DNA of 64,000 nt from Trifolium pratense (Eukaryota > Streptophyta > Magnoliopsida > Fabales > Fabaceae): positions 992,001 through 1,056,000 of the forward strand of contig NC_060061.1 of assembly GCF_020283565.1 (NCBI RefSeq), written 5' to 3'. Each line of letters begins with the position of its first letter. Position 1 is the first letter of the stretch. Under the pieces are notes generated by a model. That model did not search any database. It saw nothing but the letters and a program-made list of their open reading frames with translations, and had not been told where the DNA came from. Positions 1 to 12,300 of this stretch are shown here, one piece after another. The translations under genes were made by a program, and so were the position numbers.

Positions 1-1
1 T

Positions 2-2938
2 GCAAATTTGTTGTCCAAAAGTGCTTTTCCAGTAAATAACCCATTATCTTCCATGCATATTCTTGCTTTGGATGGTCTTATTGCTGTAATGCAGGGAATG
101 GCCGATAGGATAGGTAATGGATTTGTCAGTTCAGAACATTCTCCTGTGAATTTTGAAGAGTACATACCGTTCTGGCTGGAGCAGTGTGAAAATTTTGGTG
201 ACCCAAATGAATGGGTTCCTTTTGTCCGCCGAAGAAAGTACTTTAAGAGAAGATTGATGATTGGAGTTGATCACTTTAATCGTGATGCTAAGAAAGGTCT
301 CAAGTTTCTCCAGGGAACGCATCTTTTGCCTGACAAACTTGATCCCCAAAGTGTTGCCTGCTTTTTAAGATTCACCGCTGGTTTGGATAAGAATGTCATT
401 GGTGATTTCTTAGGAAACCACGATGAATTCTGTGTTCAGGTTCTTCGTGAATTTTCTAGGACATTTAATTTCCAAGATATGACCTTAGACACAGCTCTGC
501 GTATATTTTTGGAGACTTTTAGGCTGCCTGGAGAATCACAGAAGATACATAGGGTACTTGAAGCTTTCTCTGAGAGATATTATGAGCAGTCACCACATAT
601 CCTAGTTAACAAGGATGCTGCTCTTGTGCTGTCATACTCAATTATAATGCTTAATACCGATCAGCACAATGTGCAGGTCAAAAAGAAGATGACAGAAGCA
701 GATTTTATCAGGAATAATAGGCATATAAATGGCGGCGAAGATCTACCTCGAGAATTCCTGTCAGAGATTTACCAATCTATTTGCAAGAATGAAATCCGCA
801 CAACTCCTGAATCAGGCTTTGGATCTCCTGGAATGACCCCAAGTCGATGGATTTCTCTAATACACAAGTCAAAAGCAACCGCCCCATACATTGTATCTGA
901 TTCCAGAGCATACCTGGATTATGATATGTTTGTTATATTGTCAGGCCCAACAATCGCTGCTGTTTCTGTGGTATTTGATAATGCTGAAAATGAAGAGGTA
1001 TACCAAACATGTATAGATGGATTCTTAGCTATTGCAAAGATATCGGCTTACTATCATCTTGAAAATGTTCTAGATGATCTGATTGTGTGTCTCTGTAAGT
1101 TCTTCACCATTTTGGATCCATTATCAGTTGAGGAATCTGTCCAAGCCTTTGGAGATGACACAAAAGCACGAATGGTAACTGAGACAGTTTTCACTATTGC
1201 AAGTAGGTATGGTGATTACATTCGTACTGGCTGGAGGAATATTCTTGATTGCATCTTAAGATTGCACAAGTTAGGCCTTCTTCCTACTTATTTGGCCAGT
1301 GATGCAGTTGACGAGTCAGAGCCTTCTACAAAAACTGGACATGGGAAACTTAAATCAAATTCTTTATCATTGCCTCGTCTTCAGTCTATTAGTACTCCAA
1401 AGAGATCCTCAGGGTTATTGAGCAGATTTAGTCAACTATTATCTCTTGCCACGGACGAGCCAAGAGCAATACCAACTGAAGAACAACTGGCCGCTCATCA
1501 TCATGCCGTGCAAACAATTCAAAAGTGTCACATCGACAGCATATTCACTGAAAGTAAATTCTTGCAGGCTGAATCCCTATCGCAGCTAGTAAGATCACTC
1601 ATCAATGCTGGAGCTCAATCTCAGAAGAGGAAGAAAATATCTCAGTTTGAAGATGCTTCGGTTTTCTGCCTGGAGTTACTGGTAGCAATCACTCTAAATA
1701 ACAGGGATAGGATTGGGCTTATATGGAAGAGTGTTTATGAGCACATATCCAATATTGTTAAATCAACGGTGATGCCATGTGCACTGGTAGAAAAGGCTGT
1801 TTTAGGACTTCTAAGGATTTGCCATCGCTTACTTCCCTATAAAGAGAACATGGCTGATGACCTTTTGAAGTCTCTGCAACTTATCTTGAAGCTTGATGCA
1901 CTGGTTGCAGATGCATACTATGAGCAGATAACATGGGAAGTCAGTCGCCTTGTTAAGGCAAATGCGTCTCATATCAGATCTCATTTAGGATGGCGGACAA
2001 TTACGTCACTACTTTCTGTCACCGCTAGACACCTCGAAGCATCCGAGGTTGGATTTGATACACTGTCATTCATTATGTCGGATGGAACTCACTTGCTCCC
2101 TGCTAATTATATTCTCTGCATAGATGCCGCGAGGCAGTTTGCTGAGTCTCGCGTAGGACTGGTGGGTCGGTCCATAGGTTCACTAGACCTTATGGTAGGT
2201 TCTTTCAACTGTTTGCAAAAGTGGACTGGTGATGCAAAGCAAGCAGCGAAAGAAGAGGAAGTGGAAAAGATGTTGCAGGATATTGGGGAAATGTGGTTGA
2301 GGTTAGTACAAGGACTAAGGAAAGTATGCTTGGACCAAAGAGAGGAGGTTAGAAATCACGCGCTGCTATCCTTGCAGAAGTGCATGACAGAAGCTGTTGA
2401 AACTCGTCTCCCATGTGATTTGTGGTTACAGTGTTTCGATCAAGTGATTTTCACCTTGCTCGATGACCTGCTTGACATTGCTGAGGAACACTCTCCAAAG
2501 GACTACCAGAACATTGAAGAAACACTTATTCTTGCAATGAAGCTCTTATTTAAAGTTTTTCTCCAATTACTACAAGAACTATCACAACTTGAAACCTTTT
2601 CTAAACTATGGGTAGGTGTACTAAGTCATGCAGAAAATTACGTGAAGGCAAAAGTTAGAGGAAGGAGAATCGAGAAGCTTCAGTTCATTGTTCCGGAGCT
2701 TCTGAAGAACACGTTGGTTGTTATGAAATCAAGGGGCATACTAGTGGAGAACAGTGATTTATGGGAACTGACATGGTTACATATGAAGAATATAGTTCCC
2801 TCGTTGCAGTCCGAGGTGTTACAAGAGCAGTTGGATCAAAAGCAGATTGAAACAGTTGCAAAATTGGAACATGATTCAAACATTTCTGTTCCTTCAAATG
2901 AAACACTTGGTCAAGATGGTGCTGTTATTATTAGTTAA
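2..2938 (+). CDS. GNOM-like ARF-GEF, 5'-truncated by window edge
   Basis: This is the C-terminal 978 or so residues of a large Sec7-domain ARF guanine-nucleotide exchange factor. The frame is open from base 2, so the true start lies outside the window. The protein activates ARF GTPases by GDP/GTP exchange on Golgi/endosomal membranes. Visible in order: the end of the HUS region, the Sec7 domain (about 220-790) and a long HDS tail. The catalytic glutamate is in the FRLPGES motif (codon 533-535). The SYSIIMLNTD stretch keeps the methionine equivalent to Arabidopsis GNOM M696, so brefeldin-A sensitivity is predicted. It is collinear with the neighbour at 6355-13655 but more diverged, and it lacks the QRSALGG segment near the C-terminus. 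There is no stop or frameshift. The 5' part (DCB domain, first exon) is not visible. Confidence 0.93.
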   Translation, partial: ANLLSKSAFPVNNPLSSMHILALDGLIAVMQGMADRIGNGFVSSEHSPVNFEEYIPFWLEQCENFGDPNEWVPFVRRRKYFKRRLMIGVDHFNRDAKKGLKFLQGTHLLPDKLDPQSVACFLRFTAGLDKNVIGDFLGNHDEFCVQVLREFSRTFNFQDMTLDTALRIFLETFRLPGESQKIHRVLEAFSERYYEQSPHILVNKDAALVLSYSIIMLNTDQHNVQVKKKMTEADFIRNNRHINGGEDLPREFLSEIYQSICKNEIRTTPESGFGSPGMTPSRWISLIHKSKATAPYIVSDSRAYLDYDMFVILSGPTIAAVSVVFDNAENEEVYQTCIDGFLAIAKISAYYHLENVLDDLIVCLCKFFTILDPLSVEESVQAFGDDTKARMVTETVFTIASRYGDYIRTGWRNILDCILRLHKLGLLPTYLASDAVDESEPSTKTGHGKLKSNSLSLPRLQSISTPKRSSGLLSRFSQLLSLATDEPRAIPTEEQLAAHHHAVQTIQKCHIDSIFTESKFLQAESLSQLVRSLINAGAQSQKRKKISQFEDASVFCLELLVAITLNNRDRIGLIWKSVYEHISNIVKSTVMPCALVEKAVLGLLRICHRLLPYKENMADDLLKSLQLILKLDALVADAYYEQITWEVSRLVKANASHIRSHLGWRTITSLLSVTARHLEASEVGFDTLSFIMSDGTHLLPANYILCIDAARQFAESRVGLVGRSIGSLDLMVGSFNCLQKWTGDAKQAAKEEEVEKMLQDIGEMWLRLVQGLRKVCLDQREEVRNHALLSLQKCMTEAVETRLPCDLWLQCFDQVIFTLLDDLLDIAEEHSPKDYQNIEETLILAMKLLFKVFLQLLQELSQLETFSKLWVGVLSHAENYVKAKVRGRRIEKLQFIVPELLKNTLVVMKSRGILVENSDLWELTWLHMKNIVPSLQSEVLQEQLDQKQIETVAKLEHDSNISVPSNETLGQDGAVIIS

Positions 2939-3776
2939 TTCTTTCCTTCATTTGGTATTAATCCATTTTTCCCATAAATTTTACCCTGGGGTATTCCTGT
3001 TACTATACTAGTGATAGTGAGATTTTTTGTTGGAGATATGTTATATACATAGGTATAGTTTGAGCTATTATAATTCATTGTTGTTGGGTGCTTCTAATAT
3101 ACATATCCTATCCTCTCTTCACCCCCATGAAGCTGTTTGTTAACTTCAAATTTTCCTCATTTATAGTAGTATTATCTTGTTAAATTGTACAGAACTCAAA
3201 ATTGTTGACTTAGCTGCTCCATGTATTTTACTCGAGATTTTTCTGAATTTATTAAATTTTTGTTAAGAACACACATAAATTACCTACCAACTAATGATCG
3301 TTTCTATTGCTGCGTAACTCTTGTATTTTTTTTATCAAGTAATCTAGTTGCGAGAAAACCAATATGTATGAACCTTCTACTGGCAGCCACTGAACAATAA
3401 CACAAACAAATAGTGAGGCTGCCGAGAACATAAGCATATCTGTTTAAGGCAAAAACGAACCAAAAATGCCACAAGCATATGAAGGCAACTAGATCTATCT
3501 TGACCCACAAACAACCATTTAAATTCTCACAGGTTGTAAAAATCAACTCAAATTCCAAAGTCATCTACACGGCATAGCCACCAGAAAAGCGAGATAAGAG
3601 GCGCCAGTGGCGTGGCTTACACCAACTACCACCATTGAGAACAAACAACAATCTCAATAAGATGAAGTTGTCCACCAACGAAACAAGGCGCAAAAACCAG
3701 CACCAGAAACAAAGAACCACCGTCAACTAAATCCAACAAATCCGCTTCAAACAAACCAAAAGTGAAAAAGAAGCTA
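2939..3776. other. intergenic, 3' flank of first ARF-GEF
   Basis: AT-rich sequence after the TAA stop, presumably 3' UTR followed by intergenic DNA. An 86-residue minus-strand open frame at 3304-3564 has no recognisable domain. The A/C-rich stretch 3590-3770 loosely resembles transposon 3' sequence. No gene can be supported here. Confidence 0.5.
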
Positions 3777-4966
3777 GTGTGTTTGGATGTGGGATTCTAG
3801 AAATTCAAGGGATTTTAAATACTAGGCAATTCAATTAATTCAATTAAATTCCCTTGATTTTCAAATTCCAGTGTTTGGATAAAGTATTGAAATTCCATCA
3901 ATTGTAAAATTCTTTGTTTGGATAATGTAATTGAATTTCCTTCATTTAATTTTATTTATTTAATAAAATCGACAATAAACCCAAAAATTGGCCGAAAAAC
4001 CAAAAAATCGGCGAAAAAACCTAAAATCGGTCAAAAACCATAAATCGGCTGAAAAACCTAAAATCAACTATAAACTCTAAAATCGGCTGAAAACCCAAAA
4101 AATTAATCGAAAACCCAAAAATCGACCCTAAACCCAAAAAATTGGCCGAAAAACCTAAAATCGGCAAAAAACCCAAAAATCGACTATAAACCCTAATATC
4201 GGCCGAAAAATGGGTTTATAGTCGATTTTAGGTTTTTCGGCCGATTTTGGGGTTTATAGCCGATTTCAGGATTTTGGGTCAATTTTAGGTTTTCGGGCGA
4301 GTTTTTTTGGTTTAGGGACAATTTTAGATTCTTCGGCCGATTTTTTGGGTTTTCAGCCGATTTTCGGGTTTATAGTCGATTTTAGGTTTTTCTGCCGATT
4401 TTTCGGGTTGCCGGCCGATTTTAGGGTTTATAGTCGATTTTTTGGATTTTTGCCGATTTTAGGTTTTCGGCCGATTTTTTGGGTTTTCGGTCGATTTTTG
4501 GTTTTTCGGCCGATTTTTTGGGTTTTCAGCCGATTTTATGGTTTATAGTCGATTTTTGGAATTTTGGCCGATTTTAGGTTTTTCTGCCGATTTTTTGGGT
4601 TTTCGGCCGATTTTAGGGTTTATAGTCGATTTTTGGGTTTTTGGCTTATTTTAGGTTTTTTTTGCCGATTTTTTGGATTTTCGTCCGATTTATCGTTTAT
4701 CGTCGATTTTAGGTTTTTCGTCTAATTTTAAGTTTTACGATCAATTAGTAATTTTTAGAAGTTTATAATGAAGAAGGAATTTCAAATTCTTTGGTTTTAG
4801 GTGTCATTTTGAAATTATCTAAATTTAACTTGAACAAAATACTTCATAAATTTCCATCATTTTGAAAATTCTTTAAATTTTCATCCAAACAATGAAATTC
4901 ACCTCAAATCATTTGAATTCCCTCAAAACATTACTGTACCTCAAAAAATTCCCCATCCAAACACAC
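3777..4966. mobile_element. foldback element with CCGAT-type internal repeats
   Basis: The ends are an inverted repeat: GTGTGTTTGGATG at 3777-3789 and its complement ending near 4966. Subterminal parts also match in inverse orientation (TGTTTGGATAA-type blocks near the left end, TCCAAACAATG-type near the right). The interior is a degenerate array of 20-30 bp units. In the left half (about 3970-4205) it reads like CGAAAAACCTAAAATCGG; in the right half (4205-4745) it reads as the complement, like CCGATTTTAGGTTTTTCGG. The turning point is near 4205-4215. Flanking CTA/TTA triplets hint at a PIF/Harbinger-type target site, but they are not identical. Confidence 0.7.
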
Positions 4967-5521
4967 CGTTAGATTAAAAGAAAATAACTCTACTTTATGT
5001 ATATTGGAGATAAAAAAAAAAAAAAGATTTTGTCAAAAGAAAGAAAGAAAAAAAAAATCAGATAGAATTCTATTTTTATCAAGTGGGAAAAAGGAAAAGA
5101 AATAACGAGAAAGGAAAGAGAAGAAATGAAGAAAGTAATGAAAAATCACAAAACTTCCTCTTACCGAGTAAATTCCAAGCTCAATTCAATGCACTTACTT
5201 TTTTCTTTCTTTTTTAGTACCATTAACAATTATTAAAACCCTAAAAACAACAAAACTCATAGAAACTCCATCAAATCAAATTCAAACAAAATTCAGTGAA
5301 CTCGCACTGATCTCATCTTCTTGTAAAAAGCAAAAATCTGGCCGGAAAACGCAACCGGAGTTCCTCCTCGGCCACCAGAAACAGCGGCGAAGTCCGTCCA
5401 GGTTTCCATTTCTATTTTCTCTATAGTTTTACTGTTTTTCTTTCTCTTCTCATGGTATACGCGCGAGGATGCTATTCCACCGCGATTTGCGGCTGCGATT
5501 TCTGCCGGAAACGTACCGGTG
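4967..5521 (+). promoter_or_regulatory. upstream region and first leader exon of the second GNOM gene
   Basis: A purine- and A-rich stretch (4970-5280) is followed by a GC-richer segment (5335-5400) ending in a plausible splice donor (CCAG|GTTTCC, GT at 5402). That is what a 5' UTR exon looks like. No clear TATA box stands out. Promoter assignment is inference from position. Confidence 0.4.
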
Positions 5522-6140
5522 ATTGAATTGCGTCGCAGCAGATCAGAACTCTAAAAATCGCTTCGATTTGAAACTTAGGACTCTCTTTGGACTTCATAGA
5601 AGACTTTGTTCAATGAATGTTTGACAACTCAACTCATGCTTAGTATAATTTATGAGTTTAATTTAGACTAAGTAAAATAGTTTCCAAATCTAACTGCATT
5701 GTGCCAGAATGGTGATTCATGTTTTGATTTAGTACATAGTTATTATAGCAATATGGTGAAGTATGATTGATTGATTTGATTGAATGTATTTGTAAAATTT
5801 ATTTGTATTGTTTGCACCAGAGAATTGCTTCGCAGCAGATCAGGGCTCCAATTCGGATCCACGATTAAGCGCTAAAGTGCCGTGATTCATAACATAGGTG
5901 GTTTTATCTCTTTGGACTTCATATTTTATTTACTCAAGGAGTGTTTGAGTCGCGTGACCAATCATATTTCACTATTTTGTCACAACATTATATTATATTA
6001 CTTTTTAAAACCTAACTGCATTTTAGCAAATTATGCTTCATGATTTGACGATTGTGTAAAATGGTTTACACTGTGGTGGATATATAATTATGTTAGCAAG
6101 ATGGTGAATTCTGATTGAACGGTTTTGTAAACTGTGTTTG
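5522..6140 (+). repeat. tandemly duplicated leader segment (about 300 bp x 2)
   Basis: Two diverged direct copies, about 5522-5818 and 5819-6140. Each begins with GAATTGC(G/T)TCGCAGCAGATC, passes through a CTCTTTGGACTTCATA block and an AACCTAACTGCATT-like block, and ends in TTGTAAA...TGTTTGCAC. In the second copy the opening motif is preceded by TTTGCACCAG, a good splice acceptor, and a donor follows at 5898 (ATAG|GTGG). So the duplication may have created or copied a non-coding leader exon. Confidence 0.65.
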
Positions 6141-6354
6141 CACTTTTCTATACATAGTTATAGTTACCGTTTGTTAACTCTTAACCTATCTGGTTTGTTT
6201 TGTCAAACAATAAAACTATCTGGTTTGTGGAAAACCTTGCTATTTATTGTCTCTTTAAACTTAATAGAAGACTTTTGTTCATAATCTCATCATTCCACTA
6301 TGTTGTTGAACCTCTACCAGATTCTTGCTCTACCGTACAAAGAATATTGCAAAA

Positions 6355-9300
6355 ATGGGGCGTCTAAAGCTGCAAGCGGGTATAAATTCAATAGAGGAAG
6401 AGGAGCCTGAAGAATGTGATGCTGCCTGTCCTAATAGAACGACTTTATCATGCATGATAAATTCAGAAATTGGTGCTGTTTTGGCAGTAATGAGAAGAAA
6501 TGTAAGATGGGGAAGTCGTTATATGTCAGGTGATGATCATTTGGAGCACTCTCTTATTCAGTCTTTTAAGGCATTAAGGAGACAAATATTTTCATGGAAC
6601 CACCATCAGTGGCAAGCTATCAACCCAACCCTGTATCTACAGCCTTTTCTTGATGTGATTCGGTCTGATGAAACCGGTGCAGCAATTACAGGTGTTGCTT
6701 TGTCATCTGTTTACAAGATCTTGACCCTTGATGTCATTGATCATAATACTGTCAATGTTGAGGAGGCTATTCACTTGGTGGTTGATGCTGTCACTAGCTG
6801 CAGATTTGAGGTCACAGATACTACTTCTGAAGAAGTTGTTTTAATAAAGATACTACAAGTTCTCCTAGCTTGTATGAAAAGCAAAGCGTCTGTAATGCTG
6901 AGTAACCAACATGTTTGCACCATAGTCAATACTTGTTTCCGTATAGTTCATCAAGCTGGAAACAAAGGCGAGTCATTGCAGCAGATATCACGGTACACAA
7001 TGCATGAACTTGTGAGGTGTATTTTTTCTCACCTTCAAGATGTTGACAACACAGACCATGCATTGGTTAATGGAAGCTCTAATCTGAAACAAGAGGTATG
7101 AGAGTAATTTTAACTTAATTTCAAGGTTTCTTCCGTTATTAATCTTTTAGCCGGTACAAAGGAAAATAATAGAAATGGAAATTTGGGGGTAGGGGTGCTC
7201 TTACATCAATTACTGCTCCTGTTATGCGACACTTAGTGATATGCTATCAGTTTGGTTGTCTGTTCTGCTGACATAATATTGCCGACTCGACTACCTGTTC
7301 AAGTTGGGGTTAAATTTATTTTTGATCCCTAAAAATTGAAAATTGATATTAATCCCCACAAAACCTTGTATTCATTTTTTCATCCTTGAAAAATGCCAAA
7401 ATTGTGTGCTTTTTTAGTCCCGGATAATTGACCGATGAGGACTAACAGCACCAGTTTTGTTAAATATGTAGGAACAAAAATTGAATAAAATTTTTTAGAG
7501 ACTACAATCAAATGTGCCCTATTCTATAGGAATGAGATTCAAAATATATAACCCTTTATATTTAATCCTTCTGTTAAATCAAATGCTTAACGGATTCTTT
7601 GTAGATAACACAAAAAGAAGTCACCTGTCTTGTTTATAACGAGAATCGCCTATGAATGTGGAAATTTGTTTTAATATTATTATAGTATTGCTAGCGTGCA
7701 GTCTGCTTCTTGTATTGCGCTAATGTGTAAATATTTTCTCTAGTATTTGTTTCTTTGTTTTTCTACATACATATTTGTTCTGTACTACTTGATTTAGCTC
7801 AATAAAAAGATCTAATATTAACTCTGAATTAGAATCATTTTTCCTTTCCTTACATTTTATGATTTTCCTGTCATTTGATATATTTTTATTTTTATATGGA
7901 GAAGACTCTTATGAATTGTCTGTCATATTTCAAAGTTTAAATTTTTAAAAAATTATTTCTGTAGTGTGATTCTTTTAATTGAATCATTTTCTCATCTCTT
8001 TATGCAACCTTCCTATCAATTCAACAATTTAAAAATACACAAGAAATAGTAAATATAAAGCCTCGATACATATCACTTTTCTATAGTGAACAATTTCAAT
8101 AATACAATAAAATGAGGTTGTTGTCCCAACCATTTTCCCCTAATCCGTACATGTTCCGTGTTCCCTCATCAGTTATTCATCATTTTGTTCTGTATAGATT
8201 TCTGAATTAATCCAGCATCCTGCAACAACAAAAGTGAGGATGACACTAATTGTGCAATTGCATTGTTCCTTCAAATTTGAATAAATATCACAAATTTATA
8301 AAACAAAATGCAACGAAAGTAAAAACTTCCAGGAGTTATATTACAGAAATTTATTCCCACGTCTTCCTAAACTATATGCAAAATCTGTTGAGCATAATAA
8401 AGATGATTGTAAGAACCGTTGAAGGATAAAGCCAATACATTATACAAATAACTGAATAAGTTTAAATTATTGAATATTGTTTGCTACAACGGAAACTTTA
8501 ACAGCAGATTAAACTATATTGATAAAAGGGGAGCAAAAACAAGCACTTTTATAATAGAATATGCAGTATGAAAGTGTCTTTTGCATCGGTATCAACATGT
8601 AATTACAAAGAACCGTAGAAAACAAGAGAACTTAACGTACCAAGATTGAAGGCTTTTAACTTTGAGGGACAACCAAATGCTATATTGTTGATTGGAAAAG
8701 AACAGGAGTGAGAGGTTAGGAGAAGTTACTTATTACCGTAAGATGCAAAGGAAAGTTGGAAAAGGTGAGTGGAAATAAAAATGGCAATTATTGATGGTCT
8801 CTCAACCTGGGACGGATCCAGAAATCTAGGTGACGGGGGCTAAAAAATGAGAATACACTTTTTGACAAAGGATAAATATTAGCGAATCATAAAACTCTGT
8901 TGCAATGTAACTTCTATTTTTTGGGTAAGGTTTTTTATTTTCTTCAATATCACAACATCCCGTCTAGATATTTTAGGAACTAACCTATAAAAATGACATT
9001 ATGTTGAGTTTTACACTGTCGGTGCATATCAATTAAACTCTTATTACAATCCAACGGTTGTGAACGACTGACAGTGTAAAGAATATTTACATTGTCAGTG
9101 CATATATATACAAAATTTAAGTATATTAGGAAATTCAAGGCTTTTCTTCTTTTTTGTCTTAATAATTTAATATATGAATTAACTTAATAAATTATCCAGT
9201 AGTACGTATTAATGTAGCCAGTCAAAACTGTTAGAGAAAATAAAATCTTGTCTATTAATTGGTATAAAAATAAAATAGTATAGTTTATTATTGGTTGCCA

Positions 9301-12300
9301 ATATATGTGTTCTTAACTACTGAAATATAAAAATATATGTTCTTACATAAATAGGTGTTTAATGTTTACCGATTTTACACGTCATCATCTATCCTTTTTG
9401 ATTGGTACGTAAACTAAAATCAAGTGAAATCAATAGATTTATCTCACAGCTTTATACTCAAAGATTTGGCAAGGGAGGGAGGGGGCCACACCATGGCTTC
9501 CCTCCTGTGTATCTGTCCCTGCCCTCAACCCCAACCATCGTCCCAGTCTCTAGCGCCAGTCCAAGAATCCAATTTTCCCTTCTTCTTTTTCCTCTCTTTC
9601 TCCATGTTTCCTCTACTCCCGAGCCAGAATTTTAGAGAAATGAAACTGCTTGGAAGATGTTATTGTCGTATGAGAATGTGGCTATTGAAAATTTTCAGAT
9701 AAGGGTAAACTTTTTTTCTTTCTTTGCACAAAAATGGCATTTAGAAGGGTAAGAGTGGAAAATAAGAGTGGAAAAATAAAAAGGCAGGCCAAAAAATTGT
9801 ATCCCCTTTTATCTATTGTTAAAGATAACATACAGTATAAACTGGTAGTTATGTTTGTAGAGGTAGGGCGGCATCAGTCACACTTGCTTCCCTTTGTATC
9901 CGTCTCTGTTTGGGTTGTCAGGAACTGGATATTTACGATATCTCTATCTGAATATTTGTTGTTTGTTCGTGCAGACTGGAGGCCTAAATAATGAGTATGC
10001 TTTCGGAAGTAGAAAGTTGGAGAATGGAAGCGTGAACTCTGAATATGATAATCAGCCGCTATCTGCAAACTTTGCTTCAAATTCTGCAAGTGCTGTGACA
10101 GTAACCATGATGGATGAAAACACAGCGATTGCTCTTACTGGCAAGGAGAGTGCATCATATGACGTGCATCTCATGACTGAACCATATGGTGTTCCTTGCA
10201 TGGTGGAAATTTTTCACTTTTTGTGTTCTTTGCTGAATGTTATTGAGAATATGGAACTGGGTCCTAGATCAAACACTATAGCATTTGATGAAGATGTACC
10301 CCTCTTTGCTTTAACTTTAATCAATTCAGCTATAGAACTTGGTGGGCCTTCTATTCACCGTCACCCAAGGTTGCTAAGCTTAATTCAGGACGAGCTTTTT
10401 CATAATCTGATACAATTTGGTTTGTCAATGAGTCCTCTTATACTTTCAATGGTGTGTAGCATTGTTCTCAATCTGTATCATCATCTTCGTACCGAACTCA
10501 AATTACAGCTAGAAGCATTTTTTTCTTGTGTCATTTTGAGACTTGCACAAAGCAGATATGGGGCTTCATATCAGCAACAAGAGGTAGCCATGGAAGCCCT
10601 TGTTGACTTCTGCAGACAAAAGACTTTTATGGTTGATATGTATGCTAACTTTGATAGTGACATAACTTGTAGTAATGTCTTTGAAGACCTTGCTAATTTG
10701 CTGTCAAGAAGTGCATTTCCTGTGAACTGTCCGTTGTCTGCTATGCATATTCTTGCTTTGGATGGTCTTATTGCCGTTATACAGGGAATGGCTGAAAGGA
10801 TAACCAATGGATCTGCAGACTCAGAATATTCTCCAGTAAATCTTGAAGAGTATATTCCATTCTGGATGGTTAAATGTGAAAATTATGGTGATCCAAATCA
10901 TTGGGTTCCTTTCACCCGTCGCAGAAAGTACATAAAGAGAAGATTGATGATTGGTGCTGACCACTTCAATCGTGATCCTAAGAAAGGTCTGGAGTTTCTC
11001 CAGGGAACACATCTTTTGCCCGACAAACTTGATCCCCAAAGTGTTGCTTGCTTTTTCAGATACACTGCTGGGTTGGATAAGAATCTTGTTGGTGATTTTC
11101 TTGGAAATCATGATGAATTTTGTGTTCAGGTTCTTCATGAATTTGCTGGAACATTTGATTTCCAAGATATGAACTTAGACACAGCCCTTCGTCTATTTCT
11201 GGAGACTTTCAGACTGCCTGGAGAGTCGCAAAAGATACATAGGGTGCTTGAAGCTTTCTCTGAGAGATACTATGAACAGTCACCACATATCCTAGCTAAC
11301 AAGGATGCTGCTCTTGTGTTATCATACTCAATGATAATGCTTAATACAGACCAGCATAATGTGCAGGTTAAAAAGAAGATGACAGAAGAGGATTTTATCC
11401 GGAATAATAGGCATATAAATGGTGGCAGTGACCTTCCTCGAGAATTCTTATCAGAGATTTATCATTCAATTTGTAAGAATGAAATCCGCACAACTCCTGA
11501 GCAAGGTGTTGGGTTTCCAGAAATGACACCAAGTCGATGGATTGATCTACTGCACAAGTCAAAGAAAACTGCTCCATTTATTGTATCTGGTTCCAAGGCC
11601 TACCTTGATCATGATATGTTTGCCATAATGTCAGGCCCAACTATTGCTGCCATCTCTGTTGTATTCGATCATGCCGAACATGAAGAGGTATACCAAACAT
11701 GTATGGATGGATTCCTAGCTATTGCTAAGATATCTGCCTGTCATCATCTTGAAGATGTTCTGGATGATCTAGTAGTGTCACTTTGCAAGTTCACTACACT
11801 CTTAAATCCATCATTGGTTGAGGAACCAGTCCTTGCCTTTGGAGATGACATGAAAGCAAGAATGGCAACTGTAACAGTATTCACTATTGCAAATAGGTAT
11901 GGTGATTACATACGCACGGGTTGGAGAAATATTCTTGATTGCATTTTAAGATTGCACAAGCTAGGTCTTCTTCCTGCCCGTGTTGCCAGTGATGCAGCTG
12001 ATGAGTCAGAGCTTTCTTCCGAAACTGTGCATGGCAAGCCTATTGTGAATTCTTTATCTTCAGCTCATATGCAGTCCATTGGCACGCCAAGGAGATCCTC
12101 AGGATTGATGGGCAGGTTTAGTCAGCTCTTATCTCTTGACACTGAGGAGCCAAGATCACAACCTACTGAACAACAGCTTGCTGCTCATCAGCGCACTCTT
12201 CAAACAATTCAGAAGTGTCACATTGACAGCATATTCACCGAGAGCAAATTTCTGCAAGCTAAATCTCTTGAACAGCTTGCAAAAGCGCTCATTTGGGCCG

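Noticed and set aside
3304..3564. 86-residue minus-strand open frame
   Set aside because: Hydrophobic and Cys/Leu-rich by chance in AT-rich DNA. No domain and no supporting splice or promoter context.
4345..4548. 67-residue Phe/Gly-rich open frame
   Set aside because: Pure translation of the CCGAT-type repeat array inside the foldback element.
9402..9991. Several short overlapping frames inside the GNOM intron
   Set aside because: They lie in an intron with good splice sites and show no conserved motif.
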